Below are positions 23,326-33,429 of a DNA stretch of 64,000 nucleotides, one piece after another (position 1 is the stretch's first letter; every line of letters begins with the position of its first letter). The DNA lies in the NCBI GenBank assembly GCA_900314715.1, contig OMWI01000004.1, positions 62,001 to 126,000 of the forward strand. Reading direction: 5' to 3'. Under the pieces are notes generated by a model. It worked only from the letters and a program-made list of their open reading frames with translations, was not told the origin of the DNA and did not search any database. The translations under genes and the position numbers were made by a program. This DNA comes from an uncultured Prevotellaceae bacterium. GTDB taxonomy: Bacteria; Bacteroidota; Bacteroidia; Bacteroidales; Bacteroidaceae.

Positions 23326-24645
23326 TTATGCGAATGTGATAACGCCTTTTACGTCTTCGTTTTCGTCATCGTCCTTCTTCTTGGGCGTAGCACCAGAAGC
23401 CTGGTTGCTGATGTCTTCCAACATTTGACGAGTACGTTTGTAAGTCGGTGTGTTCTCAACTGACAAGATGACATCCTCGTTGTCGAGATCTTCCATGCGG
23501 AACAAGAAGATTTGCTTGCGGCGTTTCTTCTGTGAGTGGTTGGGGTCATCGTTGTAATAACGCTTACGACGATCATCACGTGCGGCCTTCTTCTCCTCTT
23601 CTTCTGCGATGCGGAGAGCCTCTTCCTGTGTATGCTTCTTGCCTAAGTGAGCGTTCATTCCGTCTACGTCCTCAATGCCGAATCCAGTAGCGAGAATCGT
23701 CACCTTCACCTTCTTGCCCAGTTCTGGGTCGATAGCCATACCCCACTTGATTTCGAAATCGCTGGAGAACTTAGCCATGAATTCGTGAACGTCGTTCATT
23801 TCATCCATCATCAAGCCTGAGTTGTCGTTCTTCTCATTGCAGAAGTTGATGCTCAGCAAGATTTTCTTGGAGTTGAATACGTCGTTGTCGTTGAGCAACG
23901 GTGAGTTGAGTGCGTCATCGATAGCTTTCTTCACACGACCTTCACCTTCTCCGTAACCAGTACTCATGATGGCAACGCCACCATCTTTCAATACCGTTTT
24001 CACGTCGTTGAAGTCGAGGTTCATGAAACCATGATTGGTAATGATTTCTGCAATACTCTTGGCGGCTACGCTCAACGTGTCATCAGCCTTACTGAATGCG
24101 TCAAGTAAAGAGAGCTCGGGGTAAATCTCGCGAAGACGTTCGTTATTGATAACCAACAAGGCATCTACGTGCTTTGACATTTCCTCTACTCCGTCGAGAG
24201 CTTGGTCAATCTTGCGGTCACCCTCAAAACGGAAGGGGATAGTAACGATACCTACCGTTAAGATATCCAATTCCTTAGAAACGCGTGCGATAACGGGAGC
24301 GGCACCAGTACCAGTTCCACCACCCATACCAGCAGTAATGAAAGCCATGCGAGTGCCATCATTGAGCATCTTTCTTACATCCTCGATGCTCTCTTCTGCT
24401 GCCTTACGAGCTTTCTCAGGTTTGTTTCCTGCTCCCAAACCTTCCTTTCCAAGTTGGAGATGAACGGGAACGGGAGAGTCGTTCAATGCTTGATTATCCG
24501 TATTGCAAAGTACGAAGGTTACGTCGTGAATACCTTCTCTGTACATGTGATTAACGGCATTACCGCCACCACCACCTACACCAATGACTTTGATGATGCT
24601 ATTGCCCTGCTCGGGAATGTCGAAATCTAATATGTTTTCTGCCAT
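23326..24645 (-). CDS. ftsZ: Cell division GTPase FtsZ
   Basis: 439-aa tubulin homologue that forms the Z ring. The GTP-binding motifs are IGVGGGGGNAVNHM (~residue 22) and the tubulin signature GGGTGTGAAPVIA (~110); the T7 catalytic loop contains NLDFNDV. The core ends near residue 330; a charged linker rich in K, R and D follows. TPTYKRTRQ, about 50 residues from the end, may be the FtsA-binding peptide; an acidic extension then follows, ending VKGVITFA. It lies 43 bases after ftsA. Confidence 0.97.
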   Translation of the reverse strand: MAENILDFDIPEQGNSIIKVIGVGGGGGNAVNHMYREGIHDVTFVLCNTDNQALNDSPVPVHLQLGKEGLGAGNKPEKARKAAEESIEDVRKMLNDGTRMAFITAGMGGGTGTGAAPVIARVSKELDILTVGIVTIPFRFEGDRKIDQALDGVEEMSKHVDALLVINNERLREIYPELSLLDAFSKADDTLSVAAKSIAEIITNHGFMNLDFNDVKTVLKDGGVAIMSTGYGEGEGRVKKAIDDALNSPLLNDNDVFNSKKILLSINFCNEKNDNSGLMMDEMNDVHEFMAKFSSDFEIKWGMAIDPELGKKVKVTILATGFGIEDVDGMNAHLGKKHTQEEALRIAEEEEKKAARDDRRKRYYNDDPNHSQKKRRKQIFLFRMEDLDNEDVILSVENTPTYKRTRQMLEDISNQASGATPKKKDDDENEDVKGVITFA

Positions 24646-24688
24646 AATATGTTACTTTTTTATATCCGAGTTAATTCTTTGTTGTCAA

Positions 24689-26119
24689 TTATTCTTCCTC
24701 TTCAACCATCTTCTTGAAGAATGTCTTGAGGTTCTTCAGAGTTTTGTTTGCAATGCTGTTTTCTTTCTTCTTCTCCTTGTCCTTTTCGGCTTTCTCTTGA
24801 GCAGCCTTACGATCAGCTTCTGCTTTATCTTTCTCTTCTTGCCTTCTTCTTGCTTCTTCCAAAGCCCTTTGCTTATCAGCCTCCGTTTGAACGACGCCAA
24901 GGCGATCTGTAGTACGATTACCATTGCGAGAGTTTAAGGGGCGGTCTGTGTTGAAAAGATCGTTGGTAATTTCCTCGCCAGCGCAGTTGATGTCTCCCTT
25001 TTCCAACAAACCCAAAACGGTGTTCATCGTTCCGTCTTTTGCGGTAATCTCAGGATTGTTAGAGTTGATGGTTTGCAGAACGAACTTGGCAATACGTACC
25101 TTTTGGAGATGTGTGTGGTTGCGGAATGCACGTTCGATGTTCTTCATGTTAGAACCACCACCGGTAAGGATGACACCACTAAGAAGTTTGTCAACATACT
25201 CATTAGGTACTTGGAACCATACGTTCTCGATAATTTCGTCCATACGACCTTCCACGATGTCGATTAACTTACGACTCTCCACATAACGCTCTTGGTCAAT
25301 AGGCAAACGAAGCGTATCGTCAATATCGTTATTGTCTGTGAAGGCACTTCCGTATTTCAGTTTCATTCTCTCAGCCTCATGCTCTTCCATCTGAACGGTA
25401 GCGATATCCTTGGTCACATTGTTTCCTCCAAGTGGAATAACGGCCAAATGACGGAGAATGTTCTTATAATAAACAGAAACCGTAGTGGTATCGGCACCAA
25501 GGTCAACCAATACACATCCAGAACGTCTCTCTGCTTCTGTAAGTACACTGTCTGCAAGTGCTAAAGGTGCTAAATACATCTCGGCAATAGCAATACCAGC
25601 GTTGTCGAAACACTTGTTGAGATTGCGATAGAATGATTTACGTTGAAGGATATTCAAGAAATTACCTTCAATACGTGAACATTGGATTCCTACAGGGTCG
25701 AGTTGGTATTGAGAATCAACCTTGTATTCTTGGATTGCAGCATCCAAGATTTCCAAGTCAGGATATGTCATGCTACGATTGGCGTCCATCAATTCGTTGA
25801 TGATTTCTTGTGTAACGATGGTACCTGCAGGCAATTCCTTTACGATTACATTCTTCACGCTTCTGATGCTCTGTCCACCAACACCGACATACACCTTTTC
25901 AATCTTTGTCTTGAGTGTTGTCTCTAATTTCTTGATGATGTTTGTGATACAGATTACTGTCTTGTCAATGTTATAAACCACACCCTTGCGTATGCACGAT
26001 GTGGAATCCTCCCTTACGATGGCCAGCACAGAAATGCTGCCGTCCATATTTTTCTTTCCTGCGATACCGGTCATCTTAGATGAACCCAGTTCAATAGCTA
26101 CAATAAATTCCTTTGGCAT
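24689..26119 (-). CDS. ftsA: Cell division protein FtsA
   Basis: 476-aa actin-like ATPase that tethers FtsZ to the membrane. The start FIVAIELGSSKMTGIAG holds the phosphate-1 motif; LVDLGADTTTVSVY is phosphate 2 and ILTGGGSNMKNI the adenosine motif. A long charged K/E/A-rich linker (~410-450) leads to an amphipathic C-terminal helix (LKNLKTFFKKMV), the expected membrane anchor. The linker is longer than in Escherichia coli FtsA (420 aa), as is usual in Bacteroidota. It lies between ftsQ and ftsZ. Confidence 0.96.
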   Translation of the reverse strand: MPKEFIVAIELGSSKMTGIAGKKNMDGSISVLAIVREDSTSCIRKGVVYNIDKTVICITNIIKKLETTLKTKIEKVYVGVGGQSIRSVKNVIVKELPAGTIVTQEIINELMDANRSMTYPDLEILDAAIQEYKVDSQYQLDPVGIQCSRIEGNFLNILQRKSFYRNLNKCFDNAGIAIAEMYLAPLALADSVLTEAERRSGCVLVDLGADTTTVSVYYKNILRHLAVIPLGGNNVTKDIATVQMEEHEAERMKLKYGSAFTDNNDIDDTLRLPIDQERYVESRKLIDIVEGRMDEIIENVWFQVPNEYVDKLLSGVILTGGGSNMKNIERAFRNHTHLQKVRIAKFVLQTINSNNPEITAKDGTMNTVLGLLEKGDINCAGEEITNDLFNTDRPLNSRNGNRTTDRLGVVQTEADKQRALEEARRRQEEKDKAEADRKAAQEKAEKDKEKKKENSIANKTLKNLKTFFKKMVEEEE

Positions 26120-26134
26120 AACGGTTACATTATT

Positions 26135-26923
26135 TTATATTTTCTTATTCTTCTTACAGATGATTTGATTGTCAAATTCCAAATTAATATAGCAATATTT
26201 GTTCCAACCTGCTTGTGACAGTCCATATTTATAGAATTTTTCCAAGCGGGTAATCTTTTTGTTGAAAAACTCCTTGATGAGTGCAGACCTGTCTTCTTTG
26301 GTCTTTCCCTCAGGCATTCTTCCAAAACAGATAATATGATTGCCAACTCGTGGCACGATTTCAATACTTAAGTCTGGAAGCACATTGATTTGCTCAATCT
26401 GGTTTTTCCAGAATTCGTGTTCCATGATTTCCTTGCTTAAAGGAGATATGTAATTCGTGGCGAATTTCGTACTGATATTGCCAGTAGCGATAATCAAGTC
26501 GGACGTATAATGTGAGTTGGGCATTACGCAATCATTGTCATCCAAGTAATAATCACTACCATTGTTCGCCTTAATCCTGACGATAGGCATACGTTGTGTT
26601 AAGATGATGTTAACGTATCCGTTAATCGTCTTATAGCATTCCGCGGTTTTCACGAAAGGACTCATTTTCAGTGTCTCTTCGATTTTGCGTGTGTTTACAT
26701 AGCGAAGTGGTTTTGCGAGAGGGTAGAGGTGGTTGTTCTCCAAGCGGCTTTTGATTTCCTCTTTGCTAAGGAAACCATTCGTAGTTTCGTCTTCAATGCT
26801 GATGTTTACGCCAATACACTTGGTGATCGTCTCCTTCGGCTTGTTGAAGGAGGTAAATGCCAATGCCAGATAGACGATGAGGGCAATGTCAAAAATAATA
26901 GTAAGTACAGTCTTTACTTTCAT
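26135..26923 (-). CDS. ftsQ: Cell division protein FtsQ
   Basis: 262-aa bitopic membrane protein of the divisome. One N-terminal transmembrane helix (VLTIIFDIALIVYLALAF, residues ~5-22) is followed by a POTRA-like region (GVNISIEDETTNGFLSKEEIK) and the FtsQ beta domain (VKTAECYKTINGYVNIILTQRMPIVRI). The start codon overlaps the murC stop by 4 bases. Position in the cluster and topology make the call safe despite weak sequence conservation. Confidence 0.92.
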   Translation of the reverse strand: MKVKTVLTIIFDIALIVYLALAFTSFNKPKETITKCIGVNISIEDETTNGFLSKEEIKSRLENNHLYPLAKPLRYVNTRKIEETLKMSPFVKTAECYKTINGYVNIILTQRMPIVRIKANNGSDYYLDDNDCVMPNSHYTSDLIIATGNISTKFATNYISPLSKEIMEHEFWKNQIEQINVLPDLSIEIVPRVGNHIICFGRMPEGKTKEDRSALIKEFFNKKITRLEKFYKYGLSQAGWNKYCYINLEFDNQIICKKNKKI

Positions 26924-28296
26924 GTGCTTTTCAGGATTTTAGTTATTTCTGGAACATAATTGTCAAGATCGCCAGCTCCCAATACGACAAGTACGTCAAA
27001 TTGGCGGTTCTTTGCCAATTCAAGCACATCTTCTTTGTGAATCATGCTTTTTTGAACACCCTCTTTTAAGTTGTCGTAAATCAATTTGCTGGTTACACCA
27101 GGGATAGGTTGTTCACGTGCGGGATAAATGTCGCAAAGAATCACTTCGTCGAGTTGACTCAATGCATCAGCGAATTCCTTGTAGAAGTCGCGCGTACGTG
27201 TATATAAATGTGGTTGAAATATTGCCGTAATCTTCCTGTCGTTATATAATTCCTTGATGCTCTTCGCACTCTGGAATATTTCTTGTGGATGATGTGCGTA
27301 ATCGGATAAGAAGACGAGTTTGTCGGTCTTGATTTTAAAGTCAAACCTACGGTCAACGCCCTTATAGGTTTTCATTCCGTTTCTCAGTTCCTCTGCCGTA
27401 CATCCATTCAGTTGAGCCATAGCCATGGCAGCCACAGCGTTCTCAATGTTGATGGGAATAGGATGTCCAAGTTCAACGTCCTTGACATTTTCAATAGGAG
27501 AGATGAAGTCGAAAACGATTTCTCCGTTTCCAATACGGATGTTCTCTGCATGGAAGTCTCCTTCATGAAGACTGTAATCATATACTCGCACACCTTCCTG
27601 AACCTCTTGCTTCATTTCCAAATCACGATGAATGATCAAGGCTCCTTGTGGTTGAATCAAGGTTGTATAATGACGGAAACTCTCCAAATATGCTTCTTTC
27701 GTTCCGTAAATGTCAAGATGGTCTGGGTCTGTAGATGTAATGACTGTCATCCAAGGGCGCAACCAATGGAAGGAACGGTCAAACTCATCGGCTTCAATCA
27801 CGACAAAATCACTGATGTCAGAAAGAATGTAGTTTGTTCCGTAATTCTTGGAAATGCCACCCAAGAAAGCGTTGCAATCAACATGGCTTTGGTGCATGAG
27901 ATGTGCGCACATGGTAGATGTGGTAGTCTTTCCATGCGTACCTGCTACGCAAAGTCCTTTGTGCGTACGTGTCAACGTTCCCAATACTTGAGCACGTTTC
28001 TGTATCTCAAAGCCATTCTCCTTGAAATAAACCAATTCTTGATGGTTTGCGGGAATTGCTGGTGTGTAAATGACCAGACATGAACTTGCATCCTTGCATT
28101 CGATGGGAATTTCAGCTACGTTTTCTTCATAGTGAATGCGCATACCCTCTTCTTCCAATTTGCGTGTCAAATCAGATGGAGTCTTGTCGTACCCCGCTAC
28201 TACGATTCCTTTGTTCAAGAAGTAACGAGCCAACGCACTCATACCAATGCCACCGGCACCTACGAAATAAACTGCTTTAATATCTTTTAATTCCAT
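26920..28296 (-). CDS. murC: UDP-N-acetylmuramate--L-alanine ligase
   Basis: 458-aa cytoplasmic ATP-dependent ligase that adds L-Ala to UDP-MurNAc, the first step of the peptide stem. The N-terminal Rossmann motif is VGAGGIGMSALARYF, the P-loop is VAGTHGKTTTSTM (~112), and the C-terminal domain carries FLSDYAHHPQEI and FQPHLYTRT, typical of MurC. It lies 12 bases after murG and overlaps ftsQ. Confidence 0.96.
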   Translation of the reverse strand: MELKDIKAVYFVGAGGIGMSALARYFLNKGIVVAGYDKTPSDLTRKLEEEGMRIHYEENVAEIPIECKDASSCLVIYTPAIPANHQELVYFKENGFEIQKRAQVLGTLTRTHKGLCVAGTHGKTTTSTMCAHLMHQSHVDCNAFLGGISKNYGTNYILSDISDFVVIEADEFDRSFHWLRPWMTVITSTDPDHLDIYGTKEAYLESFRHYTTLIQPQGALIIHRDLEMKQEVQEGVRVYDYSLHEGDFHAENIRIGNGEIVFDFISPIENVKDVELGHPIPINIENAVAAMAMAQLNGCTAEELRNGMKTYKGVDRRFDFKIKTDKLVFLSDYAHHPQEIFQSAKSIKELYNDRKITAIFQPHLYTRTRDFYKEFADALSQLDEVILCDIYPAREQPIPGVTSKLIYDNLKEGVQKSMIHKEDVLELAKNRQFDVLVVLGAGDLDNYVPEITKILKST

Positions 28297-28308
28297 CGTT
28301 TACAATTC

Positions 28309-29424
28309 CTATTTCTTTGTTGCAAGTTTAATTACTTCGTCGGCAATGATTTCTGCCGAATCCTTTAATCCGAGTTTCTTGATGTTCTCGCTCAATGATT
28401 TGAGCCTCGAAGAGTCCTTGACCGTCTTGATTGCTAATTGAAGCAATGTATCAGGAGCATCTGCGTCTTTGACATACAATGCAGCGTCTTTGTTGACCAA
28501 AGCCATGGTGTTCTTGGTTTGGTGATCTTCCGCAACGTTTGGGGAGGGAACCAAGATGACTGGTTTCCCAATGAGGCAGAATTCACTAATGGAACTGGCT
28601 CCAGCACGACTGATAACGAGGTCGGCAGCCTTATATGCTGCTCCCATGTCACCAATGAAGTCGGTCACTTTCAGCATGGGGTATTCCTTACTCGTATTCT
28701 TCAGTTCTTCGGCAATGCTTGCTGAATAGTATTTACCAGTCTGCCAAATCACCTGCACATCTTCACCTTCCAAGAGATCAAGATGACGAAGTATGCTTTC
28801 GTTGATGGTTCTGGCTCCCAAACTTCCACCTACAAATAAGATGGTTTTCTTTGCTGGGTTCAAACCAAATTGTCGAATGGCATCTTCTCTTGATATGGTA
28901 GTGTCGAGGATAGCCTGACGAACAGGGTTTCCCGAGAGGATAATCTTCTCTGCAGGGAAGAATCTTTCCATTCCCTCATAAGCTACGCAAATCTTCTCGG
29001 CTTTCTTTGCTAATAGCTTATTGGTCACTCCGGCATAAGAGTTTTGCTCTTGAAGTAGACATGGTATTCCCATGGCTGCACATTGGTTGAGTGTAGGACC
29101 GCTGGCATAACCGCCAACTCCTACTGCTGCCATTGGCTTGAAATCCTTGATGATTTTCTTTGCCATGCGCTGACTCTTCCAAATCTTGAACAGAACGACC
29201 ACATTCTTCAATAGGTTCTTGCGGTCAAACCCACAAATGGGCAGGCCTTTGATTTCATATCCAGCTGCAGGTACACGTTGCATTTCCATACGACCTTCCG
29301 CGCCAACAAACAGGATTTCTGCTTTTGGTTCCTTGCTCTTTATGGCATTGGCAATCGAAATGGCAGGGAAGATATGCCCCCCTGTTCCACCTCCACTGAT
29401 GATGATTTTTAATCCCTCTTTCAT
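28309..29424 (-). CDS. murG: UDP-GlcNAc--MurNAc-pentapeptide undecaprenol transferase
   Basis: 371-aa membrane-associated GT28 glycosyltransferase that makes lipid II from lipid I. GGGTGGHIFPAISIA at the N-terminus is the lipid-binding G loop; GVGGYASGP and the C-terminal ISRAGASSISEFCLIGKP and PSPNVAEDHQ motifs bind UDP-GlcNAc. An 84-bp gap to ftsW holds a likely internal promoter, so murG may head a sub-operon. Confidence 0.96.
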   Translation of the reverse strand: MKEGLKIIISGGGTGGHIFPAISIANAIKSKEPKAEILFVGAEGRMEMQRVPAAGYEIKGLPICGFDRKNLLKNVVVLFKIWKSQRMAKKIIKDFKPMAAVGVGGYASGPTLNQCAAMGIPCLLQEQNSYAGVTNKLLAKKAEKICVAYEGMERFFPAEKIILSGNPVRQAILDTTISREDAIRQFGLNPAKKTILFVGGSLGARTINESILRHLDLLEGEDVQVIWQTGKYYSASIAEELKNTSKEYPMLKVTDFIGDMGAAYKAADLVISRAGASSISEFCLIGKPVILVPSPNVAEDHQTKNTMALVNKDAALYVKDADAPDTLLQLAIKTVKDSSRLKSLSENIKKLGLKDSAEIIADEVIKLATKK

Positions 29425-29445
29425 ATAATGCTTCGTTCTGAACTT

Positions 29446-29454
29446 GCAAAGTTA
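29446..29454 (-). promoter_or_regulatory. Internal -7 element upstream of murG
   Basis: The minus strand reads TAACTTTGC, an exact TAnnTTTGC match 22 bases upstream of the murG start, in the longest gap of the division cluster. It could drive murG-murC-ftsQ-ftsA-ftsZ-yqeY independently of the mraZ promoter. Confidence 0.65.
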
Positions 29455-29508
29455 AACATTTTTTTTGTCACTCACTAATTTTTGTGTAATTTTATGATAT
29501 TATGACAA

Positions 29509-30771
29509 TTATGCTGCCGATAATTTAAAGGTTCTTAAGTCTTCGTTTTCGATTTGTTTTTTCTTCGCAGAGCGACTAATACTTAAGATAGCTCCTATAT
29601 AGATGCAGTTGATAACCGTTGATGTTCCTCCCTTGCTCACCAAAGGCAATGGTTGTCCTGTAACGGGAGCCAATCCAACGGCTACGCACATGTTGAACAA
29701 AGCTTGCGTAACCAGCAACAATGCCAATCCCATTGCTAAGAATGCAGGGAAGGTGTTTTCGCATCTATTGGCGATTCTTCCGCTTCTGAACAACAAGATG
29801 ATGTAGAGAAACGCCACGATAATCGCCCCGATGATTCCCATTTCCTCAATGATGATAGCATAGATGAAGTCGGAAAATGCTTGTGATAGAAAATCTCTTT
29901 CAACGGAGTTGCCAGGACCCTTGCCTACAACGTTTGAAGAAGCAATTGCAATATTGGCATGAGCCGTTTGTGCGTCTTTGTCAAGGTCAATGTCCTCTGG
30001 TCTCAAGTCTTTGTTGTTGGCATATTTCATGATTCTCGACTTCCACGTGTCAAACCGGTGGAATACTTTATAGCCCTTATCTTCCTTCGCTTCGTGAGTA
30101 CGTTCCGTTAGGTTGTTTTCCTTCTTTACATTGCCCGTGTCTGTTCCAATGATCATCACCATTGCAAATATGAATACGATTCCCAATACTGCTATTCCCA
30201 TGAGTTTTCCTAATTGTTGTGTTGGAACCCTGCCAATAATCATCATGAAGAAAATCACGCCAGCCAACAATACTGCCGTAGATAGGTTCTCGAACATAAT
30301 CAATGGAATAATGATGCCGCTGACAATGAGAATGTACTTAAATGCATTCCTATCAGCTCCCGTTGGTGTTTGCATGGCACTCAGAATCTGAGCGGTTGCT
30401 AAAACCAAGGTTCCCTTAGCAATTTCCGAAGGTTGGAATTGTATTCCCAAGATGCTAATCCAACGTTGTGCTCCGTTGGTTGATTGTCCTGCGATGATTA
30501 CCCACAATAGGGTTGCGATGGACACAATCAACAAGAAAGGTGTGGCAATCTTGAAATACCTGCATCCTACATTCAATGTGATGATCATGAAGAAGATACC
30601 CATGACAAGTATACCAATATGCTTGATGACTGGTGCCAAATAACTTCCTCCCTTATAGGTGAGCTGTGATGAGGCGGAATACACCTCAACGATACTGATG
30701 ATACAAAGGAAGAAGAATACCATCCAAATCACTTTGTCACCCTTGAAGATATTACCTAATTTGTTTTCCAT
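29509..30771 (-). CDS. ftsW: SEDS peptidoglycan glycosyltransferase FtsW
   Basis: 420-aa polytopic inner-membrane protein with about ten hydrophobic segments. SEDS polymerases build septal glycan from lipid II together with FtsI. Family motifs seen are IQFQPSEIAKGTLVLA, the SQAFSDFIYAIIIEEMGIIGA extracellular loop/helix, and the C-terminal GLAPVTGQPLPLVSKGGTS. The cluster position between murD and murG indicates FtsW rather than RodA. A hydrophilic loop of ~50 residues (KKENNLTERTHEAKEDKG) is present in the middle. Confidence 0.95.
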   Translation of the reverse strand: MENKLGNIFKGDKVIWMVFFFLCIISIVEVYSASSQLTYKGGSYLAPVIKHIGILVMGIFFMIITLNVGCRYFKIATPFLLIVSIATLLWVIIAGQSTNGAQRWISILGIQFQPSEIAKGTLVLATAQILSAMQTPTGADRNAFKYILIVSGIIIPLIMFENLSTAVLLAGVIFFMMIIGRVPTQQLGKLMGIAVLGIVFIFAMVMIIGTDTGNVKKENNLTERTHEAKEDKGYKVFHRFDTWKSRIMKYANNKDLRPEDIDLDKDAQTAHANIAIASSNVVGKGPGNSVERDFLSQAFSDFIYAIIIEEMGIIGAIIVAFLYIILLFRSGRIANRCENTFPAFLAMGLALLLVTQALFNMCVAVGLAPVTGQPLPLVSKGGTSTVINCIYIGAILSISRSAKKKQIENEDLRTFKLSAA

Positions 30772-30794
30772 TGAATGTATGAATTATAATTGGA

Positions 30795-32120
30795 TTATAA
30801 GTTTCTGACCAATGTCTTGAATTGCTCGCCTCGATCTTCCATATTCTTGAAGAGGTCGAAGCTGGCGCAACAAGGACTCAACAGTACCGTATCACCTGGT
30901 TTTGCCATTTCGTAGCATGCTTGCACGCAGTCTTTCATGTTGTTCGTGTCACGAACGGGGATTCCAAATCCATCGAAGAATTGGTGTAATTTCGTGTTGT
31001 CTGCTCCTAAGAATACCAACCCTACACATTTCTCCTTCACCAAATCCTTGATTTCGTTGTAATCGTTGCCCTTGTCCAAACCGCCGAGAATGAGAATGGT
31101 ATTACCCTTCATGCTTTCCAATGCGTACCAACATGCGTCTACGTTGGTTGCCTTAGAATCATTAATGTACTCAACACCGCCAACTCTTGTAACTTTCTCC
31201 AAACGGTGCTCTACGCCAGGGAAGTCGGAGAGACATTTCCTGATGACTTCATTCTTAATGCCTGCTATCTTAGAGGCAATGCCTGCAGCCAATGAGTTAT
31301 ATACATTGTGCCTTCCCGTGAGCGACAATTCCTCTTGCTCCATATTGAAGGGGGTGGGCTTCTCTATCTTGTATTGGCCTTCTTCAATATAGCCAATCAC
31401 TCCGTTTTTCTTCAATTGAGAGAATGGATACTGAATGGCTTTAATGTCGTATTTCTCCAACTCTCTCTTGATGATGGGATCTTCATCCCAATAGATGAAA
31501 GAGTCGCTGGCTGTTTGGTTTTGAATGATTCTCATTTTCGAGTCAACGTAATCTTGCATACAACCATATCTATCTAAATGGTCGGGGGTGATATTGAGCA
31601 AGATGGCGATGTTGGCACGGAAGTCATACATGTTGTCCAATTGGAAAGAACTCAGTTCTATGACATAATACTCATGAGGAGACTCTGCTACTTGCAAAGC
31701 CAATGAGTTACCGATGTTGCCAGCCAACCCAACGTCATATCCTGCATTCTTAAAAATATGGTAAATCAATGATGTCGTGGTTGTCTTTCCGTTTGAACCC
31801 GTGATGCAAATCATCTTCGAATGAGTGTAACGTCCGGCGAATTCTATTTCGCTGATGATGTGAATGCCCTTAGCCATCACTTTCTGAATCATGGGAGCCT
31901 TGTCTGGAATACCAGGACTCTTGATGATTTCGTCAGCATTGAGAATCTTTTCTTCCGAATGCTGCTTCTCCTCCCACTCGATATGATGGTCTTCGAGGAC
32001 TTTCTTGTATTTATCCTTGATGACTGACATGTCTGACACAAACACATCAAATCCTTGTTTCTTCGCTAATACGGCAGCTCCTACACCACTTTCCGCTGCG
32101 CCTAAAATTACAATTCTCAT
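30795..32120 (-). CDS. murD: UDP-N-acetylmuramoylalanine--D-glutamate ligase
   Basis: 441-aa cytoplasmic Mur ligase that adds D-Glu. It starts MRIVILGAAESGVGAAVLA (Rossmann), has the P-loop CITGSNGKTTTTSLIY (~110), LLNITPDHLDRYG, and YINDSKATNVDACWYAL (the ADP-ribose/carbamate region), then ILGGLDKGNDY and SPCCASFDLFKNMEDRGEQF at the C-terminus, all MurD hallmarks. It lies 9 bases after mraY. Confidence 0.96.
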   Translation of the reverse strand: MRIVILGAAESGVGAAVLAKKQGFDVFVSDMSVIKDKYKKVLEDHHIEWEEKQHSEEKILNADEIIKSPGIPDKAPMIQKVMAKGIHIISEIEFAGRYTHSKMICITGSNGKTTTTSLIYHIFKNAGYDVGLAGNIGNSLALQVAESPHEYYVIELSSFQLDNMYDFRANIAILLNITPDHLDRYGCMQDYVDSKMRIIQNQTASDSFIYWDEDPIIKRELEKYDIKAIQYPFSQLKKNGVIGYIEEGQYKIEKPTPFNMEQEELSLTGRHNVYNSLAAGIASKIAGIKNEVIRKCLSDFPGVEHRLEKVTRVGGVEYINDSKATNVDACWYALESMKGNTILILGGLDKGNDYNEIKDLVKEKCVGLVFLGADNTKLHQFFDGFGIPVRDTNNMKDCVQACYEMAKPGDTVLLSPCCASFDLFKNMEDRGEQFKTLVRNL

Positions 32121-32129
32121 ATTGTTTTA

Positions 32130-33404
32130 TTATCTTATTTTCAATGTTATTATCGTTAATGCCGCTAAAATGATGGTTGCAATCCAGAATCTCACTGTGA
32201 TTTTCGACTCGTGGAATTGACGTTCTGGCCAACCTTTCAATATATATTTGCTCGTTGGATCAAGATCTTTGTCCAACTTACGGAAATTGTCGTGTATGGG
32301 AGCGGCACGGAAAACCCTTACGCGTTCACCCGTCTTACGCTTGCGATATTTAAAGTAGCCCGTCTGAATCATGACGCTCAAACTCTCCACGAAGAATATT
32401 CCGCAAAGGATAGGCAAAAGCAATTCCTTATGGATAATCACGGCGCAAACACCGATGATTCCGCCAATCATCAACGAACCCGTATCTCCCATGAAGATTT
32501 GGGCAGGGTAGGCGTTGTACCAAAGGAATCCAATCATTGCACCGATGAAGGCGCACATGAAAATCACCAGTTCCTGCGAACCAGGAATGTACATTATATT
32601 AAGGTATGCAGAGTATTCTAAGTGGCTACTTACGTAGGCAAATATGCCCAATGCCACTCCGATGATGGCAGCGTTTCCAGCACACATTCCATCCATACCG
32701 TCGTTCAAGTTGGCTCCGTTGCTAACCGCCGTTACCACGAAAATGGTCATGATAACAAACAAAATCCATCCAACGGCCATTTTGTTCTTTCCACAGAAAG
32801 ACACAATGGAGGAGTAGTCTAAATTGTGGTTCTTGACGAACGGGATGGTTGTCTTCAGCGACTTTACTGATTCTGACTTGTGGGTGACAACCATCTCCGT
32901 TCCGAGTTTCTCCTTCGAGACATTCTCATTGATTGTAGCATCCGGACTTGCCCAAAGCGTGAGACCTACAATCAAGCCAATGCTTACTTGTCCAACAATT
33001 TTGTACTTTCCTTTCAGACCGTCTTTATTCCTTTTAAATATTTTGATGTAATCGTCCAAAAACCCCAAGAATCCCAACCAAACGGTAGTTACGATCATCA
33101 GCAATAAGTAGATGTTTCGCATTCTTCCGAGCAATAATACGGGAACCAAGATGGAAACCATGATAATGATACCTCCCATCGTGGGTACTCCCTTTTTCTT
33201 TTCCCCAAACGGGTCAATGGAAGCATCACGAGCCGTCTCGTAGAACTTGCGACGCTTCATGTATTTGATGAACTTTTCTCCAAACCATGCGGACACAATC
33301 AATGAAAGTATCAACGTCAACAAAGCCCTAAACGATATGTAGGACCACATGTGCGCTCCAGGTATGTCAAATTGTTCTAAGAACCTAAACAAATAAAACA
33401 GCAT
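32130..33404 (-). CDS. mraY: Phospho-MurNAc-pentapeptide transferase
   Basis: 424-aa polytopic membrane enzyme that makes lipid I. The motifs GFLDDYIKIFKRNKDGLKG (first DD catalytic pair), NGANLNDGMDGMCAG (nucleophile region) and the C-terminal APIHDNFRK are present. It is about 60 residues longer than the E. coli enzyme because of a hydrophilic insert after TLWASPDATI, which I recall as usual for Bacteroidota. It lies between murE and murD; the usual intervening murF is absent. Confidence 0.96.
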   Translation of the reverse strand: MLFYLFRFLEQFDIPGAHMWSYISFRALLTLILSLIVSAWFGEKFIKYMKRRKFYETARDASIDPFGEKKKGVPTMGGIIIMVSILVPVLLLGRMRNIYLLLMIVTTVWLGFLGFLDDYIKIFKRNKDGLKGKYKIVGQVSIGLIVGLTLWASPDATINENVSKEKLGTEMVVTHKSESVKSLKTTIPFVKNHNLDYSSIVSFCGKNKMAVGWILFVIMTIFVVTAVSNGANLNDGMDGMCAGNAAIIGVALGIFAYVSSHLEYSAYLNIMYIPGSQELVIFMCAFIGAMIGFLWYNAYPAQIFMGDTGSLMIGGIIGVCAVIIHKELLLPILCGIFFVESLSVMIQTGYFKYRKRKTGERVRVFRAAPIHDNFRKLDKDLDPTSKYILKGWPERQFHESKITVRFWIATIILAALTIITLKIR

Positions 33405-33429
33405 AGCGTTATATTGATTATGTTATACT

